Part shown: positions 1 through 12,400 of the stretch, piece after piece | How the letters are laid out: each line of letters begins with the position of its first letter | Position numbering within the stretch: position 1 is the stretch's first letter | From: Apostichopus japonicus | Lineage: Eukaryota; Echinodermata; Holothuroidea; Aspidochirotida; Stichopodidae | Reading direction: 5' to 3' | Assembly (NCBI RefSeq): GCF_037975245.1 | Contig: NC_092563.1 | Coordinates: 30,593,960-30,657,959 of the forward strand | Length of the DNA stretch: 64,000 nt | Notes under the pieces: model-generated | Told to the model about the DNA's origin: nothing | Database searches by the model: none | What the model saw: the letters and a program-made list of their open reading frames with translations, nothing else | Position numbers and translations under genes: made by a program

Positions 1-83
1 CAGCTTTGTTTTCATATTTGCCTTGCAAAATAAACTGTTTGCATTTTATTAAATCCATATTTACTTCTGCAGTCATCTGCTAT

Positions 84-405
84 GAAAACAATGGTGTTGC
101 TTGCTGTTGCTTCAATGTTGTCATAACAACACTGGTGTTGCTTGCTGTTGCTGCAACGTTGTCATGACAACACTGGTGTTGCTTGCTGTTGCTGCAATGT
201 TGTCATGACAACACTGGTGTTGCTTACTGTTGCTGCAATGTTGTCATGACAACACTCGTGTTGCTTGCTGTTGCTTTGATGTTGTCATGACCATATTGGT
301 ATTGCTTGCTGTTGCTACAATGTTGTCATGACAACACTGGTATGGCTTGCTGTTGCTTCGATGTTGTCATGACAATATTGGTGTTGCCTCAATGTTGCCA
401 GAGTA
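84..405. repeat. 41-bp minisatellite, about 8 copies
   Basis: The phrase GGTGTTGCTTGCTGTTGC recurs near 93, 134, 175, 216, 257, 298, 339 and 380, a strict 41-bp period. The second half of most monomers holds GTTGTCATGACAAC, a perfect 14-bp palindrome. It is intact in at least four monomers and altered by one or two bases in the others (for example CATAAC, or CATGACCATATT). The last monomer is truncated. No coding potential is evident. Confidence 0.93.
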
Positions 406-2611
406 ATACATTCTCTACTGTGAACTAAAACCTGGAACCTATAAGCACTTGGATCTCTAATACATTCATATAAAGGAACATGGCTATATATAGGGATGTT
501 TCAGTGCAGGAATTTGTCTGGAAACATCTTCTAAACTTTTCAACTTTTCCAAAAGCATTGCTTAAAACACGAAGTAATTATTCTCTGTAGGTCCTAATGA
601 AACTCTTACTCATGGAGAAACAATTATCAGTCCAGAGCCCTGATAAAACAGTTTCCTCTATAGTTTGTATGATGTATTGAACTTATGAAGCGTCATAACA
701 ATATTCCTGTTTATTTTATGGTACTTTGGCACCCCCCAAAAGAAATGATTAAGGTAGTAAGGTACAACGTCAAAAGGAAAAGCTGTGGAAGCTGCAAATT
801 CTGCAGCAGCAAGGCTGAATCAAAATCAAACGGTAGAGATTATCTCTGCAGACCATCATCACCTACCACTGTGTGATACTGAGTCCAGTACCTATTGTGT
901 GAAACTGCACAAAGATTACATCTCACATACAGTAGCATTGCTGCAGGATGCATGCTACAGGCCTCTCAGCTTACTACTTTTGATACAGTGCCTAAAAAGA
1001 GAACACCAAAAAACAGGAGTTGGATATATCAAATGGTAGATCAAAAACCTTGTATTTCCTAGGTCTTCTTATGTTTCATTTTCATTCTATAGCGAATAAT
1101 TACTTGCCAAAATCTAAAAATATTTTACCACATTTTTCCCACTTAGTTTTCTGTTGTTGAATTTGCGTACATTTATTTTATGGCGACGACTTCGCACAAC
1201 ATGAAGGCTTTTACATGTACTATAGTTTCAAGAAGAAGAAAAATAGGGTAAGAAAGAAATAAGGATAAGAAAAATTAGGCTATAGTAAAAGCAAAGCACT
1301 CATCAAATGTAAGACCAAACATGTCAATTCCAATGTATGTTACGATATTCCCCTTTATCTCCTTGTAAGCATATCAGTATATCAATATTACCAATGGCTA
1401 AAATACTATAACTCCATTCTAAAAACGGGTTGCATTAACTTCAAATGCCTACAGCAAAGCCAAAGATAAATTCTAAGCAATGGTGCTCAATAACAAGTAG
1501 TTAATTGGCAAGTTAACACAAATTTTTCAAAAGCAAAATTTTAAAACAACCGCAGGCATTTTTACATCAGCTAAAAAAGCTCTCAAGAGCCACTGACATT
1601 TCACACATTTCAGTACTAACGATGCTCGTTGCTCCAATTCATATTTCACGTTTCCGGCAAAAAGCTCTCCTCTTAATCCTTAAATTCTTTTTGAAGAAGC
1701 TGACTGTATGCCACCCACTCTACATGGCACGGAAAAGCTCTATTTCCTGTGCCTTTTGCAAACATTATTATAGACAAAGTCTTTAAAATTGTCATCAAAT
1801 TTCTTAAGAAAATAAGAGCAGGCAACTCATCATCCTGCCGATGGTTTGTCTAATACATCATACACTAAATTTTTATGTAAATTTACATAATCAACACGAA
1901 CTCCATGAACACCTTGCAGAAAAAGCCGACAGCTATATTAGATTGAAATACACGCTTTTGAAGGCTTCTCAGGAAACCTATATGATGTGAGGCAGCAATC
2001 CTACCTTGCAATGCAGTGTGTGTAATGACATAGAGGGCATTGACCCTGTTCTCATTCAATGCTGTTCATGCCACAACAATACAAGTGGTGAGGTAACACT
2101 ATCTGATTTAAGGAGCCAAAGAAACTGGATTTTTTAAATGTCAAACTCTAGTGACCAGTACTGATTTGATTCTACCTTTATCAGCTGATCGAGTTACGAC
2201 TGTCAGAGTCATGACTCCTGAAATGCGAGTTAAATAGCCCTATTTTTTATGAAAGTCAATGCCAGTAAACCTCACCACAGGTTAGAGGCTCTGGGGCCAT
2301 GTATGCCTCTGCGCATAAAAAGGTACACTTTTATGTGCTGTTATGCATATCACATGACAAAATCAAATAACTCAATCTTTTAAAATTGTAATGATTGTCT
2401 GCTTGGCTGAGTTTAATCTATTGCCTGCAGAAACTAAAAACCAAAATTTAGCTGGATATTAAGTCAGTATTCTTTTTCGTCTTTACCTTTTCCTTAATTC
2501 TCCTTCTTCCATTTTTCTTTTTCTTGTAATTTTTTTGGTTTTTGGAAAGTATATCTATCGCAAAGCTGCAGAAATAATTAGACCAAAGTTGTGAGCAGCT
2601 GTGTACATGTT
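406..2611. other. Gene-less stretch, no recognised feature
   Basis: AT-rich unique-looking DNA. An 84-codon open frame at 785-1039 (+) has no recognisable domain, no convincing splice context and overlaps another short frame. I treat it as chance. No repeat or RNA gene was recognised. Confidence 0.6.
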
Positions 2612-5325
2612 GGATGACAAGGTTTGATGTACATTATTAGTACAACAAATGCAGGATCTCAAACTCAAAAGGATGACAAGGTTTGACATGTACATTATTA
2701 GTACAACAAATGCAGGATCTCAAACTCAAAAGGATGACAAGGTTTGATGTACATTATTAGTACAACAAATGCAGGATCTCAAACTCAAAATGATGACAAG
2801 GTTTGATGTACATTATTAGTACAACAAATGCAGGATCTCAAACTCAAATGGATGACAAGGCTTGATGTACATTATTAGTACAACAAATGCAGGATCTCAA
2901 ACTCAAAAGGATGACAAGGCTTGATGTACATTATTAGCACAACAAATGCAGGATCTCAAACTCAAAATGATAAGGGCTTGATGTACATTATTAGTACAAC
3001 AAATGCAGGATCTCAAACTCAAATGGATGACAAGGTTTGATGTACATTATTAGTACAACAAATGCAGGATCTCAAACTCAAAATGATGACAAGGTTTGAT
3101 GTACATTATTAGTACAACAAATTCAGGATCTCAAACTCAAAATGATGACAAGGTTTGATGTACATTATTAGTACAACAAATGCAGGATCTCAAACTCAAA
3201 ATGATGACAAGGTTTGATGTACATTATTAGTACAACAAATGCAGGATCTCAAACTCAAAATGATGACAAGGTTTGATGTACATTATTAGTACAACAAATG
3301 CAGGATCTCAAACTCAAAAGGATGACAAGGTTTGATGTACATTATTAGTACAACAAATGCAGGATCTCAAACTCAAAATGATGACAAGGCTTGATGTACA
3401 TTATTTGTACAACAAATGCAGGATCTCAAACTCAAAATGATGACAAGGTTTGATGTACATTATTAGTACAACAAATTCAGGATTTCAAACTCAAAATGAT
3501 GACAAGGTTTGATGTACATTATTAGTACAACAAATGCAGGATCTCAAACTCAAAATGATGACAAGGTTTGATGTACATTATTAGTACAACAAATGCAGGA
3601 TTTCAAACTCAAAAGGATGACAAGGTTTGATGTACATTATTAGTACAACAAATGCAGGATCTCAAACTCAAATGGATGACAAGGCTTGATGTACATTATT
3701 AGTACAACAAATTCAGGATCTCAAACTCAAAATGATGACAAGGTTTGATGTACATTATTAGTACAACAAATGCAGGATCTCAAACTCAAATGGATGACAA
3801 GGTTTGATGTACATTATTAGTACAACAAATGCAGGATCTCAAACTCAAAATGATGACAAGGTTTGATGTACATTATTAGTACAACAAATTCAGGATCTCA
3901 AACTCAAAAGGATGACAAGGTTTGATGTACATTATTAGTACAACAAATGCAGGATCTCAAACTCAAAATGATGACAAGGTTTGATGTACATTATTAGTAC
4001 AACAAATTCAGGATCTCAAACTCAAAAGGATGACAAGGTTTGATGTACATTATTAGTACAACAAATTCAGGATCTCAAACTCAAATGGATGACAAGGTTT
4101 GATGTACATTATTAGTACAACAAATTCAGGATCTCAAACTCAAAAGGATGACAAGGTTTGATGTACATTATTAGTACAACAAATGCAGGATCTCAAACTC
4201 AAAATGATGACAAGGTTTGATGCACATTATTAGTACAACAAATTCAGGATCTCAAACTCAAAAGGTTGACAAGGTTTGATGTACATTATTAGTACAACAA
4301 ATGCAGGATCTCAAACTCAAATGGATGACAAGGTTTGATGTACATTATTAGTACAACAAATTCAGGATCTCAAACTCAAAAGGATGACAAGGTTTGATGT
4401 ACATTATTAGTACAACAAATTCAAGATCTCAAACTCAAATGGATGACAAGGTTTGATGTACATTATTAGTACAACAAATTCAGGATCTCAAACTCAAAAG
4501 GATGACAAGGTTTGATGTACATTATTAGTACAACAAATGCAGGATCTCAAACTCAAATGGATGACAAGGTTTGATGTACATTATTAGTACAACAAATTCA
4601 GGATCTCAAACTCAAAAGGTTGACAAGGTTTGATGTACATTATTAGTACAACAAATGCAGGATCTCAAACTCAAATGGATGACAAGGTTTGATGTACATT
4701 ATTAGTACAACAAATTCAGGATCTCAAACTCAAAAGGATGACAAGGTTTGATGTACATTATTAGTACAACAAATTCAAGATCTCAAACTCAAATGGATGA
4801 CAAGGTTTGATGTACATTATTAGTACAACAAATTCAGGATCTCAAACTCAAAAGGATGACAAGGTTTGATGTACATTATTAGTACAACAAATGCAGGATC
4901 TCAAACTCAAATGGATGACAAGGTTTGATGTACATTATTAGTACAACAAATTCAGGATCTCAAACTCAAAAGGATGACAAGGTTTGATGTACATTATTAG
5001 TACAACAAATGCAGGATCTCAAACTCAAAAGGATGACAAGGTTTGATGTACATTATTAGTACAACAAATGCAGGATCTCAAACTCAAAAGGATGACAAGG
5101 TTTGATGTACATTATTAGTACAACAAATGCAGGATCTCAAACTCAAAAGGATGACAAGGTTTGATGTACATTATTAGTACAACAAATGCAGGATCTCAAA
5201 CTCAAAAGGATGACAAGGCTTGATGTACATTATTAGTACAACAAATGCAGGATCTCAAACTCAAAATGATAAGGGCTTGATGTACATTATTAGTACAACA
5301 AATGCAGGATCTCAAACTCAAAAGA
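2612..5325. repeat. 59-bp satellite/minisatellite array, about 46 copies
   Basis: Tandem monomers begin GGATGACAAGGTTTGATGTA and end CAGGATCTCAAACTCAAAA. Spacing is 59 bp (2612, 2671, then 61 because of a CA insertion, 2732, 2791 and so on). Monomers differ at a few diagnostic sites: the junction (AAAAGG, AAAATG or AAATGG), the middle (AATGCAGG or AATTCAGG) and GGTTTG versus GGCTTG. Identity is otherwise very high, which indicates recent expansion or homogenisation. Each monomer contains a potential hairpin, TTGATGTAC-ATTATTA-GTACAACAA, a 9-bp stem with one mismatch. The period is not a multiple of three and no long frame is open. Confidence 0.97.
4264..4971. repeat. 354-bp higher-order repeat (6 x 59 bp), two identical copies
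   Basis: Inside the 59-bp array, 4264-4617 and 4618-4971 appear identical base for base. Two rare variants mark the block: GGTTGACAAGG at 4264 and 4618, and TTCAAGATC near 4421 and 4775. Each pair is exactly 354 bp apart. The monomer order by junction and middle variant is the same in both blocks. This is a duplication of a six-monomer block and not of single monomers. Confidence 0.9.
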
Positions 5326-6589
5326 ATGCCAGACAGAACTTTAGTCTTTTCATATCATAGTCCAAACGGCCAGTAAAAAAAAAAAGTCGGGAAAACTTGG
5401 AGCTAATATAAATTGTTCCTGAAACTATCATGTTGAAAGTTGTTCAGCTGTACAATAAGCTTCTTTTTTTTTGGGGGGGGGGGGGGAGGAGGCAAAAGGA
5501 TATTTTGTTTTAAATTAAGTCATATTTGGGAGATGTGTCAAGACCAAATTGCAGAGAGCTGCTTCAAACAGGCTCGTGCATCTGTGGTTTAAAGCAGTTG
5601 TTTGAGTTGATTCTTATAAAATGTTACTGTTATGGCTATTTAACAATGATGATAACCATTCTCCTATATAACACCTATGACATTAGGGTAAAATATGTGA
5701 GAATGTAATTGAAAAACATGGAAACTGAGTTGAATTTTTAAAAACTTGATGTGTTTGGTGTTGGTGAAAGTAGACCAAATATACTTTGACTAATTCTGGG
5801 AGGGGGGAGGGGAGAAGGGGGGTTGTGCAAAGTGGAAAAATGTTACTCATTGTGAAGAAGATTATTAGGTAAAAATGTATGTACTTATATTAGTTAACCT
5901 TGTTTCATGTAGTGGAGTAGAAACTAAATATTTTGAAATTTCTTACTTAACCATTAAATGCATTTAATACTACTATGAAAACTATCCTGGGTATGAAATG
6001 TTTGTGGGTCAAATCTAATTCATTGAGTGTTCACTTCTTAACCTACTACACCTGGTGAGAAAATGTCAGGAGGATGTCTTCACTGTGATCAACTGCAATC
6101 TTTGTTTTGAGAATAACTCATGAGTTTGGGAAACTGTCAACAAATTTCAAAATGCTACTTAAAATGTACAATATATTTAATATACATTCAGAGTTCCTTA
6201 GCTTCTTGAAACCTATTGATAACTTGTTTGTAACTTAGCCAGTGGCTTCTGGTATTATCATTATAAATCCATGTATGCATTCATCCTTTTAAGAGAGCTG
6301 CTCTCGCTTCAGCCATGAACTTATTCACAAGTTTGCATATTGTACAAACATCAGAACAAGCAGCAATAATATCATGACAGACATGTTGAAACAATTGATG
6401 TCATTTCAACAGAAAGCCAACAGGCATAGTGATTCTCTTTTCTATAAGAACAAATAATAACAACATTGCACAGCAAGATTGCCACAAAATCACCAATATG
6501 GGCAGCAAGATATTGTTTCCTTGTACTCACTAAAGTAGATACACACTATAAGTTCATCCATTATCACCTTTGGCTGTTAGCATATGTTT
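5326..6589. other. Gene-less stretch with poly-G tract
   Basis: Starts where the 59-bp array stops. A run of 14 G follows a T tract at 5473-5486, and a second G-rich stretch lies near 5800-5822. Nothing else was recognised. The 60-codon frame at 5526-5708 has no recognisable features. Confidence 0.6.
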
Positions 6590-6912
6590 ACAACATTTTC
6601 AGTAATTGATGGCTATTGACCTCAAAATAACCTTTGACCTCTACTAACAACATTAAGATTGTTGTATTCACTGAGATGGATGTACATCTTAAATAAGAAG
6701 TTCATCCAAGTTCAATTTTGGAGACCTCAGCTAATTTCCAGGGTTTTAAAACTTTAATCACTATTGATAATTGACCTGAAATGACCTCTGACAACCACAA
6801 ATATACACCAGGTTTTTGTACCCTCTAAGGTGGATCCACAAATCATCTATCAAGTGCATTCAAGCTTTGCCTTTGGAATTATGATGTTTACAATTATCAC
6901 ACACACACACCG
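6590..6912. repeat. TGACCT-rich interspersed repeat (family E), ending in an AC tract
   Basis: Two loosely similar internal units each carry stacked TGACC/TTGACCT motifs near 6617-6640 and 6772-6796. Each is followed by text like 'tactcan(t)gaggtggat..ttcatc' and the repeat ends in (AC)n at 6899-6910. The same arrangement occurs at 52069-52400 and 53445-53830, so this is a dispersed family. Copies are diverged and I set the boundaries by eye. Confidence 0.6.
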
Positions 6913-8033
6913 ATACATAACATGTAATATCCATCACACAAGTATCTTAAACAAGTTTCATATACCTAATTATGTTGTTGTTGTTGTTTTTTGGGGGGTT
7001 TTGTCAAAATTGGCAACTTTGCCAACATGCATTCTGTTCATTTTGTAAATTCTCCCATGAAGAAAAATCATTTTGCAGTAGGTGTGACACAAAAACAGAT
7101 TGTTAACTCTGCAATAACATGACAACATTATATTTACACCTTTTGTGGATTCCAGATCAAAAATACATATTTTGGGTGATTGTAACTATAAGTGTGTCTG
7201 TGTATCAATCATATCAATTGTGTACGCAATATTTCATTAAGCAAACATACTATGAAGCATGTAATAATGTATTAGTCCACCAAACTCCCCACTTTCTCCC
7301 CCAGCTAAAATATACAGCCATAAAGCAAAAACATATAGTGTGAACTTTTTCAAAGCTATAATAAATTAGGAAACAAAATTAAAATACGACCTTTAGTTGT
7401 TGAATGTGAGTCAGCCATTCACCTATTATTAAATATGGAGTATTTTATTATTACTTGCATAAACACAATGAGGAATGAAAACAATACAAAGCATTTTATT
7501 ACACCAACCAAACCAACATCAATAAAGTTTGCAACGATTTTTGTTTGTTTAACAATGGTAATACTTTTCACTACAATTATATGCTACAATCAAACTTGAC
7601 CAGCCAACCAAATGAATTGCTTTGCTGTACTATTTTAATATTGAATCATTATTACAGGATGACAGCACAAAATTAAGTTTGATAAAAAGCACTTGTATCA
7701 GTACAGGTTGTATTTCAGTACCACCTTTAATTTGGGGGGAAAATTACACTTTACACCTCTGAAGTGACTGGACAATTTAGTCTAATACAGAGACCAGTGG
7801 GGTCAGTTCCTCAGATGCAACAAAAAAATCAATGCACAATGTGAAAACATAAGACATTTACGATCGGAAATCAAATATTAATAACACCTTCAAAAATGTC
7901 AAGGAAAAACGATGTTAAACGCTTGCTTCTTAGTCTTTGTTTGTTTGTTCTTGACGCTGAGTAAACCTGATTTATAGCAGCCTTTGAGTTTGGTGGGCCC
8001 AACATCTGATGCTTCCAACAAACCTACTGAGTT
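6913..8033. other. Gene-less stretch, nothing recognised
   Basis: AT-rich sequence with short chance open frames only (for example 7119-7343). No repeat, RNA gene or coding signal could be supported. Confidence 0.55.
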
Positions 8034-8565
8034 ATTGAAAGTAAAATTCCAATCATTTTACAACATTGTCCTAACCACTCTAATAGGCATCATGAAAATA
8101 GCTTCAATCAAGATCCATTTTACAATTCTTTCTTAATTCCAGTTTTATTTATGAATAAACATTATGCACATTGATGATGTACATGGAGTGACTGCCTAAT
8201 TGTCTGTTATGTTATCTCTATTTTTACAACCATATTTCAAGGACACAGAACACAGGTTTGTGACATAAGGCAATTTTTATGAAATACTTGTCTTCTTTGA
8301 AAAGAAGAACATCACATTATTCAAATGATGGATGTGAGTTGTAATTAGAAGTTAACTTATTAAGGGATATATTTTGATGAGTGCAACACTCTAGGTCATA
8401 GTTGCACATATTTAATGAGTTTCCCAGATTTATCAAGACTAAAAATGCATATATCTTGGAAATGAAAAGAGCGTTTTAATCAATTTCAACAGATTTTGAA
8501 TAAGATTATCAAACAAAAATGTCCTGCATATGGGACAAATTTGCTAGGTCTCCGTAGTACTTTAA
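8034..8565 (+). mobile_element. MITE-like element with TTAA-type end, diverged copy (family C)
   Basis: This segment aligns along almost its whole length with 56866-57453. Shared landmarks in the same order include CAACATTGTCCTAA (8061), ATGAATAAACAT, a shared CAAGGACAC(A/T)GAACACAGGT stretch, GTCTTCTTT, CACATTATTCAAATGAT, ATCTTGGAAATGAAAAGAGC and GTAGTACTTTAAG at the end. The right end reads inward as TTAAAGTACTACGGAGACC, close to the terminal repeat of the second copy. The left end is degraded (TTGAAAG in place of TTAAAG). No coding capacity was seen, so it is presumably non-autonomous. Confidence 0.8.
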
Positions 8566-9279
8566 GACATTTCTTTTTTCACAACAAAAAGGTTGATGAG
8601 TGAGTGAATAATAAATTTGATTCAACCATCCACATTTTGTCACTCAGACATTTATCAATTAAAAGTATTAATTACATCTGAAAGTCAAATTATAAAGTTT
8701 CAATACTTAAATATTTTTATAACTTAGTTGAAATGAAAGATAACTATCTAGTCAAGTTAATTGAGCTACACTGTTAAAGGATTTTAGTATCGGACAGATA
8801 TCAAACCTGAAAACCCATCACACAAACAGTACAATCAAAATTTATTCCAACTTGCACTGCATGCAGAGAGCTCTATACAAATTCTACAGAAATCTATGTG
8901 ACTGCAACACATGTCCATTTAGACACATGTACTCATTGGTAATACTGGAAAACAAAATCTGTATTTTACAAAATACCATCTTAGAGAATGCTAGTACAGC
9001 ATTGGAACAGCCTAATTTTGACACTATTATAGCAATGTATACTTTAAAGCACCATGAAAACACTGCCATAATGTGAAATGTGGTGCACTTCAGATAAGGT
9101 TACTTGCTTGTTGTAGTATTGTGTACCTGTAACTTTCTTAAAAACCTAACAGGCAATATCCAGCATTACTTTCTCCAACTGCTGGTAAAATATGCAGTGC
9201 AAACAGATTTTTTTTCCCCTCACAAATACCAGTCTGAAATAAAGTACACTGACTCCGAAGTTTAGTCTACGTATCCGAA
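8566..9279. other. Gene-less stretch, nothing recognised
   Basis: Contains overlapping short frames on both strands around 8852-9076 with no recognisable domain. No repeat boundary or RNA gene was seen. Confidence 0.5.
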
Positions 9280-9669
9280 TCAATTAATTTTGCGTAATAT
9301 TTGAGAAAAAAAACAAAACAAGAAAAACAGATTCCATATCAAAAAGTGCACACTAACGAAAAATGACAAAATAACGTGCAATAAGTTTGAATTTTTAATA
9401 ACCCCAAAAGTTAGCAGCATATCTTGTGCCCTAATGGAATACAATACTTCATTTCCATCTATAATACAAGGAGGAAAAAACTCAATTCTTTCAGAAATAC
9501 ACTGATTTATATGCTCCTTAATTAACTTATTTAACTTAAGTTCATCCTCTACTGCATCTAGGGAAAAAATTAAATGAACTTTTCTTCTATAACAGTCATT
9601 CAAATTGTAAAATGCAGGAAGAAATGTAATATTCCACTTAAAGTTAAAAAACATTTTTACATTATGCAA
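9280..9669 (-). CDS. Unrecognised 129-codon open frame, possible exon
   Basis: This is the longest open frame outside satellites and transposon relics. I do not recognise the product. The middle (about residues 36-90) looks most protein-like, with charged and polar residues and a proline-rich FFPPC segment. The C-terminal 35 residues are hydrophobic and low in complexity, as expected from reading through AT-rich DNA. The frame needs a TTG start, so a full gene is unlikely. If real it would be an exon. A possible acceptor (pyrimidine-rich tract ending CCCTAG) lies near 9560 on the minus strand, and I see no convincing donor. A chance open frame is equally plausible. Confidence 0.2.
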   Translation of the reverse strand: MHNVKMFFNFKWNITFLPAFYNLNDCYRRKVHLIFSLDAVEDELKLNKLIKEHINQCISERIEFFPPCIIDGNEVLYSIRAQDMLLTFGVIKNSNLLHVILSFFVSVHFLIWNLFFLFCFFSQILRKIN

Positions 9670-11802
9670 ATTTAGGCCTTTAGAGAAAGTTTAATCTCAT
9701 TTTTGCATTTGTTATGTTTTTGTCTTATAGTGGTTTCTGTAATTAGATTCATTTGACCTTGCAAAAAAGTGCAATCTCAGTATTCTGAAATGTTCAGTTC
9801 ACAGTACTTTCTTAGACTGAGTAGTATCAAACCAACACATCAGCACACTCATTTAATTCCCTGATTAGAGTCTTACCTGTAAATATTTATGCTCTACATA
9901 ACACTAATGCACACCTTTTAAATCATGGACATATGCATCCACTTAAAATGTCTAGTAATGGATAGTCTTTATGTCAGAAATAACAGGCTAGTCTGGTCAA
10001 TATCATCTATACTTTTCAATCAATCAATAAAAATTAATGGCATTAAAATGTTTAAAAGCAAATAAGATTAAATATGAAAGGTAGACAAGAAATAACTACC
10101 CTCAAGTCTATTATGAATAAGCTTCTTGAACATTTTTCTCATTTCATTAATGCTCTGGAGTTGCTTCAGCTGTAGTCAGAAGTTCAGTAAAATTAGGCTG
10201 TTAGAACATCAAATGCAATCATTAAAACATGTGATGTACTGTCCATCTACATCTAACATGATATGACCTAAACGGGAACACAAACTCTATACCATCTTAT
10301 TGGTCTTATCATGAACAACTTTCCCAACACTTTCCCATCCAGCCAAATGTTCATCAATGATTTAGATTTTCCTTAATTTATTACAATGTTTATTTTCTTT
10401 TAGGTTTCACAAATGCTGAATCTAAAATAATGAACCTCTTAAGATGCTTAATGATGAATCTAAAATAGTGAACCTCCTAAATTCACCTAATGAGTGGCAT
10501 TGGTTTCATTGTCAAGGCTTTAATATTCTACATTGCAAATATGAAAAGCAAAGGAAATAGAAAGTAAAAGGTTTCAAGGATCCTATTGGCACTATGACAT
10601 CACAGATTCACAAAATGAGTGCTCCAACACACAATTTCAAACTCAAATATATCCCATATGGAACAAGATTATACTTAAGCTGTTTGGGAGAGTTGTCCAT
10701 CATAGACTTTGCTATGTAAGCCAAAGATGATGGTTGGGTATTTGTTCCCTTTAATAATGATGGCAGGTGTCACCTGAAGATAATGTGCCACTATGGCAAT
10801 TAAGTAGCCACTTAATTAGAGTACATTACGATACTAGCAATGACCTATGTATCACAAGGTAACACTCAGAAGTGTCAACACAGCCTTGAAGTACCTGTTT
10901 CAGTTAATTACTCAGTTCAGTTGGTACTATCCTGTTTTATTTCTTCCATATTTCTTATTCAATAAATGTGATATGTCAATAATGTTTCAACTATAAAAAT
11001 TCAATCACAGAGTTATACAATTTGAACACATACAATAGTTCTGCCATCCTCTGCAACTTACAGTAGGATCCTCATCTTGACATTAGTATGAATTTGCATC
11101 ACTAATTGGAAAGGTTTAAAGTAATTTGTTTGCTAATTTAATGATGATCAATACTACATTTCAAAACCAAGATTTCTAGAACTAAAGCTTTACGTTCCTT
11201 GTTCATTTTGTGTAGAAATATTGCTTGACAAAGTCAGTTAAACTAGGGTGGGTACAAATGTTTAAGGTATTATTTATTAAATTCAACAATCCTAGGGATA
11301 TTATGCAGGTACCATGACATTTTAAGGCACACACAAACTGCATATTTCTATAAGAATGCTTTGTAATGATTGCCTATGGGTTTTTTTAATCAAGTGCCCG
11401 AATACTACCTTCATATAACACAAAGCATGGAATGTTGTGTACAATAACTACTTTTTTTTGCTATTTTTGAACAACTTACAAAATGACTCTTGCAAGTTTA
11501 GCCATTCAGTTCTTCAACATTCTCAATGATGCGCTTCTTAAAATCATGAACAACTTTGCAAACATGTCTATGATTTATATTATCTTATCTTATGTAATGC
11601 TATGTTATAAAAAAAACATACATATACATATAGCTACATTGACAACTGGAAATGATGACAGCCCCAAGTGCTGAAGGTGGAGCTATTATACGGATGTACC
11701 TATACAAAACTCCTAGCCAAATTACTGTCACTACAAGCAGATATATTAATTATGCAAGCTTGCATTCTGTGTGTGTGTGTGTATAAGAAACAGGACACAT
11801 GT
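9670..11802. other. Gene-less stretch with minor direct repeat and GT tract
   Basis: Near 10415-10472 the phrase TGAATCTAAAATA(A/G)TGAACCTC occurs twice about 37 bp apart. A short (GT)n tract lies at 11769-11783. Otherwise unique-looking AT-rich sequence with chance open frames only. Confidence 0.55.
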
Positions 11803-12400
11803 ATTATTATTGTTATTATTATTATTATAACATAGTCAAAACACAAAGTCTGCTCACAAGCACTTTACAAACAAAGAAGATGAAACATACAAAAAGCTGG
11901 ATCAAGTATTTAAGAATAGCAGGAAAAGATCTGTCTTGATAGTTCGATTAAAAGCTTCAAGCGACATATGATGTTCTGATGCATGGAACAGTCCACATCG
12001 CTGTATGTTGAGAGTTACAGGAGACTCCATAACAATAGACTGAACCTTAAGATGTGTCATAGGATCAAAATAATGCCAATGGCATGGTAATGTTGTCATT
12101 ATTATTGTGCATATGGGGCGGGCGAGGCTCTTGGTTAAGCCTGCTTCTTATGTCAACTATCTTTTTGGTAAAAAAGTCACAAAAGCTCTGCAATAGTTCT
12201 TTAACTGAGGAACACTTAGGTGATGGATGATCACCATCTCGACCCATCAGGTGCTTTGTAACCTTATACATATCTTTGAGATTATGTCCACAGTCTATGA
12301 TCTTCTGGGAGTGAGAAGAAACCTAAGTCTGCTTTAGCAGCTTGTTCAATCTACTGCACTGCTGTCTGTAGCCTCAGCTTATTTAGAGAATATTAAAAAA
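11803..12400 (-). mobile_element. L2/CR1-type LINE relic with internal deletion
   Basis: Read on the minus strand, 12300-12065 translates to the linker between endonuclease and reverse transcriptase of L2/CR1-type LINEs. It contains CGHNLKDMYKV, then LMGRDGDHPSP, then ELLQSFCDFFTKKIVDIRS. This matches the family pattern of a CGxNxK motif, a spacer and an 'FFxxKIxxIR' motif. The frame then jumps to a segment ending SLEAFNRTIKTDLF, which resembles the extreme LINE C-terminus (a phenylalanine-lysine-rich 'LKTxLF' end). A GTAAAGTGCTTG tail and an (ATT)n tract follow at 11803-11828. The whole reverse-transcriptase core is absent, so this is an internally deleted, dead copy. It also has stops upstream near 12330. 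Confidence 0.8.

Noticed and set aside
2612-5325. CRISPR-like repeat array
   Set aside because: Monomers are contiguous with no unique spacers, and the context is animal nuclear DNA.
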